Shown here in pieces: positions 29,906 to 39,638 of a stretch of DNA of 64,000 nt. Each line of letters opens with the position of its first letter. Within the stretch, counting starts at the first letter, position 1. A model generated the notes under the pieces. It was not told the origin of the DNA and made no database searches. It was given only the letters and a program-made list of their open reading frames with translations. Source of the DNA: Pseudomonas sp. PDM16 (GTDB lineage Bacteria > Pseudomonadota > Gammaproteobacteria > Pseudomonadales > Pseudomonadaceae); assembly GCF_014851865.1 (NCBI RefSeq), contig NZ_JACVAM010000003.1, positions 124,001 through 188,000 on the forward strand, written 5' to 3'. The position numbers and the translations under genes were made by a program.

Positions 29906-30910
29906 CTACTGGAACAGTGCGTCGCTGGACAGGCCGTTCTTCTCGAGGATTTCGCGCAGGCGCTTGAGGGCCTCAACCTGGATCTGTCGCACCCGCTCGC
30001 GAGTCAGGCCAATCTCCTGACCGACTTCCTCCAGCGTGCAACTCTCATGGCCGCGCAGCCCGAAGCGACGCACGACCACCTCCCGCTGCTTGTCAGTCAG
30101 CTCGGACAGCCACTGGTCGATGCTCTCGGACAGGTCGTCGTCCTGCAGCAGATCGCAAGGGTCACTCGGACGGTCATCGGTGAGCGTATCAAGCAGTGTC
30201 TTGTCGGAGTCAGGGCCGAGGGAGACATCCACCGAGGTAACACGCTCGTTCAGGCCTAGCATGCGCTTGACCTCGTCCACTGGCTTCTCCAGCAGATTGG
30301 CGATTTCTTCGGCAGAAGGCTCGTGGTCCAGCTTCTGGGTCAGCTCACGGGCAGCCCGCAGGTAGACGTTCAGCTCCTTCACCACGTGAATAGGCAAACG
30401 GATCGTACGGGTCTGATTCATGATCGCCCGTTCGATGGTCTGACGAATCCACCAGGTGGCATAGGTAGAGAAGCGGAAGCCACGCTCCGGATCGAACTTC
30501 TCTACGGCGCGGATCAGACCGAGGTTGCCCTCTTCGATCAGGTCCAGCAGAGACAGGCCACGGTTGACGTAACGGCGAGCAATCTTCACCACCAGGCGCA
30601 GGTTGCTCTCGATCATGCGCTTACGCCCGGCAGGATCGCCCTTCTGCGCCAGGCGCGCGAAGTGCACTTCCTCCTGCGGGGTCAGCAGAGGCGAAAAGCC
30701 GATTTCGTTGAGGTACAGCTGGGTCGCATCGAGTGCACGCGTATAGTCGATGTACTTGTGCTGTTTGAGGGTATTGGTCGAGTTCTTGGATTTGGCGCTG
30801 GAAAGAGACAGCTCGGCTTCCTCTGTCAGTTCTTCCAGGACGATGCCGGGCTCCATAAGGAGAACCTCATCATCGACGTCAAACTCCGGCGCTTCTTTGC
30901 TGAGTGCCAT
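29906..30910 (-). CDS. rpoS: RNA polymerase sigma factor RpoS
   Basis: This 334-residue stationary-phase and stress sigma factor has region 1.2 ([20 protein letters not shown]), region 2 with [17 protein letters not shown] and [17 protein letters not shown], and a region 4 helix-turn-helix ([18 protein letters not shown]). It sits downstream of nlpD with a 197-base gap, the standard order. AGGAC precedes the ATG, and the spacer between them contains an A-rich Hfq/Crc-type motif. In many bacteria the main rpoS promoter lies within nlpD. Confidence 0.98.
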   Translation of the reverse strand: MALSKEAPEFDVDDEVLLMEPGIVLEELTEEAELSLSSAKSKNSTNTLKQHKYIDYTRALDATQLYLNEIGFSPLLTPQEEVHFARLAQKGDPAGRKRMIESNLRLVVKIARRYVNRGLSLLDLIEEGNLGLIRAVEKFDPERGFRFSTYATWWIRQTIERAIMNQTRTIRLPIHVVKELNVYLRAARELTQKLDHEPSAEEIANLLEKPVDEVKRMLGLNERVTSVDVSLGPDSDKTLLDTLTDDRPSDPCDLLQDDDLSESIDQWLSELTDKQREVVVRRFGLRGHESCTLEEVGQEIGLTRERVRQIQVEALKRLREILEKNGLSSDALFQ

Positions 30911-30917
30911 TGTTGTT
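30910..30917 (-). promoter_or_regulatory. Hfq/Crc-type A-rich motif at the rpoS start
   Basis: On the minus strand GGACAACAACAATG joins the Shine-Dalgarno to the rpoS start. AACAACAA (30917 down to 30910, including the A of ATG) fits AAnAAnAA. Confidence 0.55.
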
Positions 30918-31107
30918 GTCCTGTGCTGAGTTCGACAACAAGCCCTGGCGGCACCCGATCCAGTGGCACATCAGGGAGAATCGGCCCCCCAAGTCAGCCC
31001 TACAGCCGACCTGCCGCCGATCATTGCGCACCTGATGAGTAGCTGGAGACTCCCTGGCAACACCAAAGCCCGCTCATACCACGCATGGAGCAGGTTGGGT
31101 TGCAGAG

Positions 31108-31995
31108 TCAGCGACGAGGCAGATATTGCAGGGGGTCTACCGGTTTACCTTGGCGGCGAATCTCAAAATGGAGCTTCACCCGATCAGTGCCCGTGGATCC
31201 CATTTCGGCGATATGCTGTCCGACTTTGACCTGCTGTCCCTCCCGCACCAGCAGCCTGCGGTTGTGTCCGTAGGCGCTTACGTAGGCATCGCTGTGCTTG
31301 ATGATCACCAGTTCACCGTAGCCCCGTAAACCACTTCCGGCGTACACAACGGAACCATCAGCCGCAGCCAAAACAGGCTGGCCCAATTCTCCAGCGATAT
31401 CAATTCCTTTATTCAAACTCCCGTTTGACGAGAACTTGCCGATCAGCACTCCGCTGGAAGGCCAGGCCCAGCCCTGTGCAGAACGCGGCACCTGCTGCAC
31501 CTTGCCGGGGGTGGCAGGTGTGGTCGAGGTGGCAGTTGGCGGCTGACTCACCGGAGGTTTCGACTGAGGCGGAGTGACTACCGGCGGAGACGTCTGCACA
31601 GGTGGACGCGAGGCGGTCTGGGACGGCGAGCTAGTGACTGGCGGCTTGCTCGGTTGGGCAATCACAGGGCCACTGCCTTGCGACTGATCGAAGCGGATAC
31701 GCTGCCCCGGGCGAATCGTGTAGGGCGCAGGAATGTCGTTGCGCATGGCCAGCGCCTTCCAGTCCCAGCCGAAACGAAACGCGATCGAGTAGAGCGTATC
31801 GCCGCGCTGCACGACATACTGCCCGCCTGTGACCTGCGGCCGAGCCGGGGCGCTGCTTCCGCCATGAGTACGATCCACCACCGGAACCGGCGTGGAAGGC
31901 GAGCTGGTGCAGCCCGACAGTATTGCCGCGAAGACCGCTGCCCCCAGGCCGAAGCCCTTCAGGCGCTTTCGCTGCTGTCCGCTCGTGAGACTCAC
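31108..31995 (-). CDS. nlpD: murein hydrolase activator lipoprotein NlpD
   Basis: This 295-residue lipoprotein has a lipobox LSGC after a hydrophobic signal, a LysM domain (YVVQRGDTLYSIAFRFG to RPGQRIRF), a long Pro/Thr/Ser linker and a C-terminal LytM/M23 domain. The LytM domain has GIDIAG and lacks the expected zinc-binding His. This suggests a degenerate, non-hydrolytic domain that activates an amidase, as in NlpD. The GTG is chosen because it follows AAGGGGAG at good spacing; ATGs at 32040 and 32061 lack ribosome sites. Confidence 0.88.
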   Translation of the reverse strand: MSLTSGQQRKRLKGFGLGAAVFAAILSGCTSSPSTPVPVVDRTHGGSSAPARPQVTGGQYVVQRGDTLYSIAFRFGWDWKALAMRNDIPAPYTIRPGQRIRFDQSQGSGPVIAQPSKPPVTSSPSQTASRPPVQTSPPVVTPPQSKPPVSQPPTATSTTPATPGKVQQVPRSAQGWAWPSSGVLIGKFSSNGSLNKGIDIAGELGQPVLAAADGSVVYAGSGLRGYGELVIIKHSDAYVSAYGHNRRLLVREGQQVKVGQHIAEMGSTGTDRVKLHFEIRRQGKPVDPLQYLPRR

Positions 31996-32041
31996 CCCGT
32001 GCTCCCCTTGCCGGTGTTTCTTGGAAGTAATGCCACGCATT

Positions 32042-32059
32042 GTGCCGGAATTATCCGGC
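32042..32059. other. inverted repeat in the pcm-nlpD gap
   Basis: TGCCGGA-ATTA-TCCGGCA is a perfect 7-bp-arm hairpin between pcm and nlpD, with no T tract. It may be an attenuating or processing hairpin. Confidence 0.45.
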
Positions 32060-32106
32060 ATCGCCAGCTTTCACGCCGGCACTGTGCCGCAACAACGCGC
32101 CGCGGC

Positions 32107-32742
32107 TCAGGCCAGAGGGCCGTTGAGCAACGGCACGAAGCGCACCAGGTCGAGTACGTGACGGGAGTAGCCGTCCTCCTCACGCACGATCAGCAGCAGC
32201 TCCTGGGTTTCGCCGGTGCCCACCGGGATGACCAGGCGACCGCCAACGGCGAGCTGATCCAGCAGCGCCTGTGGCACTTCGGCGGCGGCGGCGGTGACGA
32301 TGATGCCGTTGTACGGACCGAGGGCATTCCAACCCTCCCAGCCATCACCCCAGCGGAACACCACATTGCGCAGCTTGAGCTCGACCAGGCGCTCCTTGGC
32401 GCGATCCTGCAGGGACTGGATGCGCTCCACCGAGAACACCCGCTCCACCAGTTGCGCCAGTACAGCGGTCTGGTAGCCGGAACCGGTGCCGATCTCCAGT
32501 ACCTTGTCCAGCGGACCGCCGGCCAGCAGCAGCTCGGTCATGCGTCCGACTATATAAGGCTGGGAAATGGTCTGGTTGTGGCCGATAGGCAGCGCGGTGT
32601 CTTCGTAGGCTCTATGGGCCAGCGCCTCGTCGACGAACAGGTGGCGCGGTGTGCGACGGATAACTTCGAGCACGTGCGGGTTGGACAGGCCTTCCTCGTA
32701 CAGGCGCTCAATCAGACGCTCGCGGGTGCGCTGCGAGGTCAT
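32107..32742 (-). CDS. pcm: protein-L-isoaspartate O-methyltransferase
   Basis: This 211-residue repair enzyme methylates isoaspartyl residues in aged proteins. The SAM-binding motif [17 protein letters not shown] is present, as are [13 protein letters not shown] and [16 protein letters not shown]. The family start [10 protein letters not shown] is chosen, after AGGGTG. An ATG 39 bases upstream overlaps the surE stop (TAATG) and would give a coupled 224-residue form. It lies in the usual surE-pcm-nlpD-rpoS order. Confidence 0.93.
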   Translation of the reverse strand: MTSQRTRERLIERLYEEGLSNPHVLEVIRRTPRHLFVDEALAHRAYEDTALPIGHNQTISQPYIVGRMTELLLAGGPLDKVLEIGTGSGYQTAVLAQLVERVFSVERIQSLQDRAKERLVELKLRNVVFRWGDGWEGWNALGPYNGIIVTAAAAEVPQALLDQLAVGGRLVIPVGTGETQELLLIVREEDGYSRHVLDLVRFVPLLNGPLA

Positions 32743-32780
32743 GCCGACACCCTGGCGCTGCAGGTGATCCTGGCCGCGCA

Positions 32781-33530
32781 TTAGAGCAGGCCCTCCAGCC
32801 AGCCATCGAGACCCTCGAAGGCCTCGTGGAAGGTGCGGTCCAGCTGTAGCGGAGTGATCGAGACGAAGCCCTGCATCACCGCATGGAAGTCGGTGCCCGG
32901 GCCGCCGTCCTCGGCATCGCCGGAGACGGAGATCCAGTAGCCCTCCTTGCCCCGTGGGTTGACCTGCTTGACCGGCGCGGCGGCGCGCGCGCGATGGCCG
33001 AGGCGGGTCAGCTGCACGCCACGGATATGCTCCAGCGGCAGGTTGGGCACGTTGACGTTGAGCACGGTGCGCGGCGGCAGGTCGAGCCGGTCGTGCGCTT
33101 CCACCAGCTTGCGAGCGAAATAGGCGGCAGTGGCCAGGTTGTCGGTACGGCGCGAGACCAGCGAGAAGGCGAAGGCCGGCTTGCTCAGGAAACGCCCTTC
33201 GAGCGCCGCAGCCACGGTGCCGGAATACAGCACGTCATCGCCGAGGTTGGCGCCCAGGTTGATGCCCGAGACCACCATGTCCGGCACCGGGTCGAGCAAG
33301 GCGTTGAGCCCCAGGTGCACGCAGTCGGTGGGCGTACCGTTAAGGGCGATGAAGCCATTGGGCAGCGGCGCCGGGTGCAGCGGGCGGTCCAGGGTCAGCG
33401 AGCTGCTGGCACCGCTCTTGTCTTCGCTGGGGGCGATGACCACGCACTCGGCGTAGTCGCGCAGCGCGTCATGCAGCGCGGCGATGCCGGGTGCCATCAC
33501 GCCGTCGTCGTTGGAAATCAGAATTCGCAT
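32781..33530 (-). CDS. surE: 5'/3'-nucleotidase SurE
   Basis: This 249-residue survival-protein phosphatase dephosphorylates nucleoside monophosphates. The metal site is complete: Asp8 and Asp9 in ISNDDG, Ser39 in EDKSG and Asn91 in [10 protein letters not shown], at the same numbers as in E. coli. The start overlaps the end of truD by 13 bases, and its stop overlaps a possible upstream pcm start, so the genes are probably one transcript. Confidence 0.95.
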   Translation of the reverse strand: MRILISNDDGVMAPGIAALHDALRDYAECVVIAPSEDKSGASSSLTLDRPLHPAPLPNGFIALNGTPTDCVHLGLNALLDPVPDMVVSGINLGANLGDDVLYSGTVAAALEGRFLSKPAFAFSLVSRRTDNLATAAYFARKLVEAHDRLDLPPRTVLNVNVPNLPLEHIRGVQLTRLGHRARAAAPVKQVNPRGKEGYWISVSGDAEDGGPGTDFHAVMQGFVSITPLQLDRTFHEAFEGLDGWLEGLL

Positions 33531-34576
33531 GGAGAGTCCGTCTGCCCTGCCGGCAGAAGGTCGACCAGTTCGCGCACCACGGCGGTGGCGAAGCAACCGG
33601 CCGGCAGGACGAATTGCAGTTGCACTATCTCAGGCTCCGGATAATGCCACGTCAGCCCGGCGATGGGGAGGCGCAGGATGCGCCGTTCGTGCGCCATGCC
33701 CGCCTTCGCCAGCCAGGCGACCAACGCCGGTTCGGCGGCAGCCAGTTCTTGCTCCAACTCCTGCGCCAAACCCTCGGCCGACGATGCGCCTTCGCCCCAC
33801 AGCGGGCCGGTCGGATGCAGGTCGAGAATCGCCAGGCGCGGGTCACTGGTCTCGGCCTCACCGGCCATGAAGAAGCTGCGGCTGTCGGTGAAAGCCAGCA
33901 GGTCGCCGACCCGCGCCTGGTTCCAGCTGCCGTCCGCCACGCGCGCCGCCAAGGCACGATTGAACAGATAGCTGCGCGCCGACGAGAGCAGCCGCGAACG
34001 GGTGTTGCGCTGTTCCGGCAGCTCGCTGCGTTCGGCGAAGGCGCGCGCATCAGCCACGTTGCCGCCCTGCCAGCCGAAGCGCTGCAGGCCGTAGTAGTTG
34101 GGCACGCCCTGCTCAAGAATGCGCTGCAGGCGCTGCTCCAAAACCTCGCGATCGGCCTTGAGGCCGGTCAGGCGCAGAGTGAAACCGTTGGCCGAATGCG
34201 CGCCGCGCTGCAGTTTGCGCGAGTGGCGCACTATCTTAAGGATGGCCAGGGTCTCTCCTTCGGCGGCGGACAGATCGGGATCGGCCTTGCCCGGCAGGTG
34301 CAGGCTGAACCACTGGCGGGTCAGCGCCTGGCGATCCTTCAGTCCGGCGTAGCTGATATTGCGCTGCGAAACTCCTGCCGCACGGGCCAGGCGGCGCGCC
34401 GCTTCCTCGGTATTGAGGCCACGCTTCTCCACCCACAGCCACAGATGCTCACCATTGCCGGACAGCGGAATATCCAGCACCTCGTCGACCTGAAAGTCCT
34501 CGGCAGTAGCCTTGAGCACGGCCTGGCCACAGGCCTCGCCATGGGCGCGCGGGCCCAGCAGTTCCAGCTCGGTCAT
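33518..34576 (-). CDS. truD: tRNA pseudouridine(13) synthase TruD
   Basis: This 352-residue enzyme makes pseudouridine at position 13 of tRNA(Glu). The catalytic motif is [16 protein letters not shown] with Asp81, next to E. coli Asp80. [13 protein letters not shown] and the C-terminal [12 protein letters not shown] segment fit the family. The ATG overlaps the ispF stop (ATGA), and the 3' end overlaps surE. Confidence 0.94.
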   Translation of the reverse strand: MTELELLGPRAHGEACGQAVLKATAEDFQVDEVLDIPLSGNGEHLWLWVEKRGLNTEEAARRLARAAGVSQRNISYAGLKDRQALTRQWFSLHLPGKADPDLSAAEGETLAILKIVRHSRKLQRGAHSANGFTLRLTGLKADREVLEQRLQRILEQGVPNYYGLQRFGWQGGNVADARAFAERSELPEQRNTRSRLLSSARSYLFNRALAARVADGSWNQARVGDLLAFTDSRSFFMAGEAETSDPRLAILDLHPTGPLWGEGASSAEGLAQELEQELAAAEPALVAWLAKAGMAHERRILRLPIAGLTWHYPEPEIVQLQFVLPAGCFATAVVRELVDLLPAGQTDSPCEF

Positions 34577-35058
34577 GCTTTTACCAACAGCGCCACGGCG
34601 TGAACCGCGATGCCTTCCTCACGACCGGTGAAACCGAGCTTCTCGGTGGTGGTGGCCTTGACGTTGACCGCGTCCAGCACCACCTGCAGGTCCTCGGCGA
34701 TCAGGCCGCGCATGCTCTCGATATGCGGCGCCATCTTCGGCGCCTGGGCGACGATGGTGGCGTCGACATTACCGACCACATAGCCCTTGGCATGGATCAG
34801 GCCGAGCACATGGCGCAGCAGCGCGCGGCTGTCGGCGCCCTTGAAGGTCGGGTCGGTGTCAGGGAAGTGCTTGCCGATATCGCCCAGGGCGCAGGCGCCG
34901 AGCAGAGCATCGCTGAGGGCATGCAACAGCACGTCGCCATCGGAATGGGCGATCAGGCCGAACTTATGCGGGATGCGCACGCCGCCGAGGGTAATGAAGT
35001 CGCCCTCGCCGAAGCGATGAACGTCGTAGCCGTGACCGATACGCATAGGGCTGCTCAT
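34573..35058 (-). CDS. ispF: 2-C-methyl-D-erythritol 2,4-cyclodiphosphate synthase
   Basis: This 161-residue MEP-pathway enzyme forms the cyclodiphosphate in isoprenoid synthesis. The zinc ligands Asp12 and His14 (GHGYDVHRF) and His46 ([11 protein letters not shown]) are present, and [18 protein letters not shown] is the usual C-terminal block. A start four codons later is possible. The stop overlaps truD by 4 bases. Confidence 0.95.
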   Translation of the reverse strand: MSSPMRIGHGYDVHRFGEGDFITLGGVRIPHKFGLIAHSDGDVLLHALSDALLGACALGDIGKHFPDTDPTFKGADSRALLRHVLGLIHAKGYVVGNVDATIVAQAPKMAPHIESMRGLIAEDLQVVLDAVNVKATTTEKLGFTGREEGIAVHAVALLVKA

Positions 35059-35135
35059 GAAAACCTGGCCTAGAAAAAATCAGGGCGCGATTCTACCGCA
35101 GGCCAGCCCCCCGCGAACCCTTCTCATCCAGGACT

Positions 35136-35387
35136 TCAGTCGTCGGCGGATTCGTCGAAGGCGCGATGTCCGGCAAAGCCCCTGGCCTCACCGAGCACCA
35201 GCGGCCCCGAGCGATCATCCGCCTGCGCCATGCGCCGTGCTCGGCGCGCGGTAAAGAACAGCGGCCCGCCGATACCCACCAGCGCCAAGGCGACGAACAG
35301 CCAGCCTCGGCTCAGCCACCAGGCAAAGGGCGCCAATGCCACAGCACCCAGCAGCAGAACCAGCCCGAGACCTTCGCGCGGGCTCAT
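35136..35387 (-). CDS. small two-helix membrane protein
   Basis: This 83-residue protein has two hydrophobic segments (about residues 7-24 and 29-45) followed by a basic stretch (TARRARRMAQ) and an acidic tail. It starts 3 bases after the fghA stop with no ribosome site of its own, so translation is probably coupled to fghA. I do not recognise a family. Confidence 0.65.
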   Translation of the reverse strand: MSPREGLGLVLLLGAVALAPFAWWLSRGWLFVALALVGIGGPLFFTARRARRMAQADDRSGPLVLGEARGFAGHRAFDESADD

Positions 35388-35390
35388 CGA

Positions 35391-36233
35391 TCAGCGCAGC
35401 GCTGCCGCATGGTGGCGCAGGTGATCGTCGATGAAGCTGGCGATGAAGTAGTAGCTGTGGTCGTAGCCCGGCTGCATGCGCAAGGTCAGCGGATGCTCGG
35501 CGACCTTGGCCGCGGCCTGCAGGGCCTGGGGCTTGAGCTGGACTTCGAGGAAGTCGTCGCGGTCGCCCTGATCGACCAGGATCGGCAGTTTCTCGCTCGC
35601 CTCGGCCAACAGCACGCAGGCGTCCCACTCGCGCCAGCGCGAACGGTCGTCGCCCAGGTAGTTGGAGAGCGCCTTCTCGCCCCAGGGGCAATTGAGCGGG
35701 TTGGTGATCGGCGAAAACGCCGAGACCGACTGGTAGCGCCCCGGATTCTTCAGCGCGCAGATCAGCGCACCGTGGCCGCCCATGGAGTGGCCGGCGATGC
35801 CGCGCTTGTCAGTGACCGGGAAGTTGGCCTCGATCAGCGCTGGCAGCTCCTGCACCACGTAGTCGTACATGCGGTAGTGGCGCGCCCAGGGCTCCTGGGT
35901 GGCGTTGAGGTAGAAGCCAGCCCCGAGACCGAAGTCCCAGGCCTTGTTGACGTCGTCCGGCACACCTTCGCCGCGCGGGCTGGTGTCCGGGGCGACGATG
36001 ATCAGGCCGAGCTCGGCGGCCAGCTTCTGCGCGCCGGCCTTCTGCATGAAGTTCTCGTCGGTGCAGGTCAGGCCGCTCAGCCAGTACAGCACCGGCAGCT
36101 TGGCGCTCTGCTCCGCCTGCGGCGGCAGATACACGGCGAACACCATGTCGCAGTTGAGCGAGGTTGAGCGGTGCTTGTAGCGCTTGTGCCAGCCGCCAAA
36201 GCTTTTGTTGCTGGATACGATCTCGAGAGTCAT
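35391..36233 (-). CDS. fghA: S-formylglutathione hydrolase
   Basis: This 280-residue esterase-D-type alpha/beta hydrolase releases formate and glutathione in formaldehyde detoxification. The nucleophile is Ser150 in GHSMGGHG, and [26 protein letters not shown] and the catalytic-His block PGYDHSYYF are family signatures. [16 protein letters not shown] is the family start; an ATG 6 bases upstream is possible. It follows adhC, from which it is separated by a REP-like inverted repeat. Confidence 0.94.
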   Translation of the reverse strand: MTLEIVSSNKSFGGWHKRYKHRSTSLNCDMVFAVYLPPQAEQSAKLPVLYWLSGLTCTDENFMQKAGAQKLAAELGLIIVAPDTSPRGEGVPDDVNKAWDFGLGAGFYLNATQEPWARHYRMYDYVVQELPALIEANFPVTDKRGIAGHSMGGHGALICALKNPGRYQSVSAFSPITNPLNCPWGEKALSNYLGDDRSRWREWDACVLLAEASEKLPILVDQGDRDDFLEVQLKPQALQAAAKVAEHPLTLRMQPGYDHSYYFIASFIDDHLRHHAAALR

Positions 36234-36242
36234 GACCATCCC

Positions 36243-36294
36243 GTAGGGTGCGCCGTGCGCACCAGTGGCTAGCGGTGCGCACGGCGCACCCTAC
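36243..36294. repeat. REP-like inverted repeat, copy 1
   Basis: GTAGGGTGCGCCGTGCGCAC plus C (36243-36263) is repeated as its exact reverse complement at 36274-36294 around a 10-base loop, in the adhC-fghA gap. The right arm recurs identically at 58197-58217. Confidence 0.85.
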
Positions 36295-36331
36295 GAAAAA
36301 ACCGCACGACCAGCAGGCCGTGCAGCTCTCA

Positions 36332-37513
<1,182 letters not shown>

Positions 37514-37547
37514 TCAGCAAAACATTATTGCCAACCAGGGATAATCG

Positions 37548-38447
37548 ATGAGCAACTGGGAAGGTCTGGACGAGTTCGTCGCGGTCGCCGAATGCGGCCG
37601 TTTCGCCGCCGCATCGCAGCGCCTGGGGCTGTCTACCTCGCAGGTCAGCCGCCAGGTGGCGCGCCTCGAGGAACGCCTGCAGACCCGCCTGTTCTACCGC
37701 AGCACACGCAAGGTGACGCTGACCGAGGCCGGGCAGACTTTCCTGCAGCACTGCCAGCGCCTGCAGGACGCCCGCGAGGAAGCCCTGCGCGCCATCGGCG
37801 ACCTCAACGACGAGCCCAAGGGCCTGCTGCGCATGACCTGTGCGGTGGCCTACGGCGAGCGCTTCATCGTGCCGCTGGTCAACGAATTTATGGCGCGCCA
37901 TCCACAGCTGCGCGTAGAGATCGAGCTGAGCAACCAGACCCTCGACCTGCTGCACAGCAGCATGGACCTGGCCATTCGCCTCGGCCGCCTGCAGGACTCG
38001 CGACTGGTCGCCACCCGCCTGGCGCCACGGGTCATGCACCTGTGCGCAGCACCGGCCTACCTGGAGCGCTACGGCCGACCTCACTCGCTATCCGAGCTGG
38101 GCCGGCACAACTGCCTGGTCGGCAGCAGCGATCAGTGGAGCTTCCAGCAGGACGGTCGCGAGCTGAGCCAACGGGTGCAGGGCAACTGGCGCTGCAACAG
38201 CGGTGAGGCGGTGCTCGACGCCGCCCTGCGCGGCTTCGGCCTGTGCCAGCTGCCGGACTACTACGTGCAGCCGCACCTGCGCGGCGGCGCGCTGATCGAC
38301 CTGCTGCCGCAACAGCGTCCACCACACACTGCCGTGTGGGCGCTGTATCCGCAGCAGCGTCACCTCTCGCCCAAGGTGCGCCTGCTGGTGGAGCTATTGA
38401 AGGAAGGGCTGGCGCGGCGGCCGGAGTATCAGGAAGTGCAGAGCTAG
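37548..38447 (+). CDS. gfnR: LysR-family regulator of the formaldehyde genes (GfnR-like)
   Basis: This 299-residue protein has an N-terminal helix-turn-helix (ECGRFAAASQRLGLSTSQVSR) and a LysR effector domain. It is divergent from adhC-fghA with 103 bases between start codons. In P. aeruginosa the LysR gene in this position, GfnR, activates adhC and fghA in response to formaldehyde; the name is transferred on context and family. Its TAG stop lies in a CTAG that also holds the stop of the convergent next gene. Confidence 0.8.
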   Translation: MSNWEGLDEFVAVAECGRFAAASQRLGLSTSQVSRQVARLEERLQTRLFYRSTRKVTLTEAGQTFLQHCQRLQDAREEALRAIGDLNDEPKGLLRMTCAVAYGERFIVPLVNEFMARHPQLRVEIELSNQTLDLLHSSMDLAIRLGRLQDSRLVATRLAPRVMHLCAAPAYLERYGRPHSLSELGRHNCLVGSSDQWSFQQDGRELSQRVQGNWRCNSGEAVLDAALRGFGLCQLPDYYVQPHLRGGALIDLLPQQRPPHTAVWALYPQQRHLSPKVRLLVELLKEGLARRPEYQEVQS

Positions 38448-39061
38448 GCGGGCGTGAGGCAGTCCGGACCTTCGAAGGCCGGATCGTTGATCAACGTACT
38501 CACTGCGCGCTCGCGCAGCGGCGGTTGCGGTGCCGTCAGCAGCGCCTGCAGCTGTTCGACCGACGCTTGCGGGTCGAGCCAGACACGGGTGGCGGCCTGG
38601 TCCAGCAGCACGGGCCGTCGCAGGTAGCTGGCCGGCGCGGTGATCATCGCCACGCTCATGTAGGTCTGCCCCGCCGTCGGGTAGGCCTCCCACACACCCG
38701 CGAAATACTGCAGCCCTTCGCTGCTCATCCAGTACGGGCGCTTGCGGCTGGCCTGGCCACGCCACTCGTAAAAGCCGTTGGCCGGCAGCAGGCAGCGGCG
38801 CTGGCGGAAAGCCTCGCGGAACATCGGCTGCTCGGCCAGAGTCTCGGCGCGAGCATGAGACGGCGCCTTGGAGAGATCATCGAGCCAGGCCGGGGTCAGC
38901 CCCCAGCGCCCAGCGGCGGCCTGCAGCTCACCTTCGGGCTGGTGGATGAACAGCACCTGGGCACCGGGCGCCAGATTCCAGCGCTGCGGAAAGCCTTCGG
39001 GAAAGCCCGGCAGGCTCGACAGGGCCTGGGGCCAACGGAACAGGGCGTAGCGTCCACTCAT
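38444..39061 (-). CDS. degenerate SRAP-family (YedK/HMCES-like) protein
   Basis: This 205-residue protein has the SRAP fold signatures NLAPG, WGLTPAW, ARAET and PANGFYEWRG. Active members have Cys2, which becomes the N terminus and cross-links to abasic sites in DNA. Here the codon is AGT, giving MSGRYALF. The Asn of the usual NARxET motif is His (SHARAET). The IHDR segment with the second catalytic residue is shortened to ASYLRRP. Only the Glu of GFYEW remains. The family call is firm; DNA-protein cross-linking activity is doubtful. Confidence 0.85.
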   Translation of the reverse strand: MSGRYALFRWPQALSSLPGFPEGFPQRWNLAPGAQVLFIHQPEGELQAAAGRWGLTPAWLDDLSKAPSHARAETLAEQPMFREAFRQRRCLLPANGFYEWRGQASRKRPYWMSSEGLQYFAGVWEAYPTAGQTYMSVAMITAPASYLRRPVLLDQAATRVWLDPQASVEQLQALLTAPQPPLRERAVSTLINDPAFEGPDCLTPA

Positions 39062-39106
39062 GGGCGGTGGTGTTTCCAGTAACAGAAAAGGCAGCAGAAG
39101 AAAGAA

Positions 39107-39367
39107 TCAGCAGAGCAGCACGCCGGGAAAACCCTCGGGCTCCTCGCCCGGCAGCGGCGCGGCGGCATTGTACGCGGCGATCAACCGCCGCGCGTGCTCG
39201 GCATCGTCGTCCTCCACCAGCAAACCGAGCAAGCCCAGTGCCGGCAACTCGCCCACTGCACCGAGCAGATGCCGTCCGGCCAGGTGCGCCTCCACCCCTT
39301 CGCTGGCCAGTACGCCCACCAGCAGTTCGGCTTCCAGCAGGTCCTGCGGCTCATAGATACGCTGCAT
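39107..39367 (-). CDS. DUF2007-type putative signal transducing protein
   Basis: This 86-residue protein begins MQRIYEPQDLLEAELLVGVLASEGVEAHLAG, the pattern of DUF2007 proteins, resembling a small regulatory beta-alpha fold near PII-like domains. The C terminus is Pro/Gly-rich. Its start codon overlaps the stop of the CPXCG gene (TGATG). Function unknown. Confidence 0.8.
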   Translation of the reverse strand: MQRIYEPQDLLEAELLVGVLASEGVEAHLAGRHLLGAVGELPALGLLGLLVEDDDAEHARRLIAAYNAAAPLPGEEPEGFPGVLLC

Positions 39368-39549
39368 CAGTCGTTCTCCCCACGCACGTCCAGCGTCCAG
39401 GTTTCACCGTCGGTATGCAGCTCGAAGACAATCGGTCGGCAGCACACCGGGCAGTCCTCGACATACTCCTGATCCCCCGCAGAAAGATCGAGCACCGCCT
39501 CAGCCTGTTCCCAACAATAGGGGCACTGATACAACTGTGTTTCCAGCAT
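39367..39549 (-). CDS. small CPXCG-motif cysteine-rich protein
   Basis: This 60-residue protein has two CxxC-type pairs (CPYC at residues 9-12 and DCPVCC near 33-38), probably one zinc ribbon, followed by IVFELHTDGE. The start follows GGAGG at good spacing; an ATG 12 bases upstream is less likely. It is coupled to the DUF2007 gene, a pairing common in Pseudomonas. Confidence 0.83.
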   Translation of the reverse strand: MLETQLYQCPYCWEQAEAVLDLSAGDQEYVEDCPVCCRPIVFELHTDGETWTLDVRGEND

Positions 39550-39638
39550 CACGGCCTCCATGTGACTTGCCGGTATAATCGCCGGTCTATTGCAGGCCCG
39601 CGCACGGGCATTCCGAGCAGCCTAACCACGAGAACATG

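Noticed and set aside
29697..30020. Plus-strand frame of 107 codons near rsmZ and the rpoS end
   Set aside because: Covers the rsmZ upstream region and the rpoS terminator and 3' end; no ribosome site.
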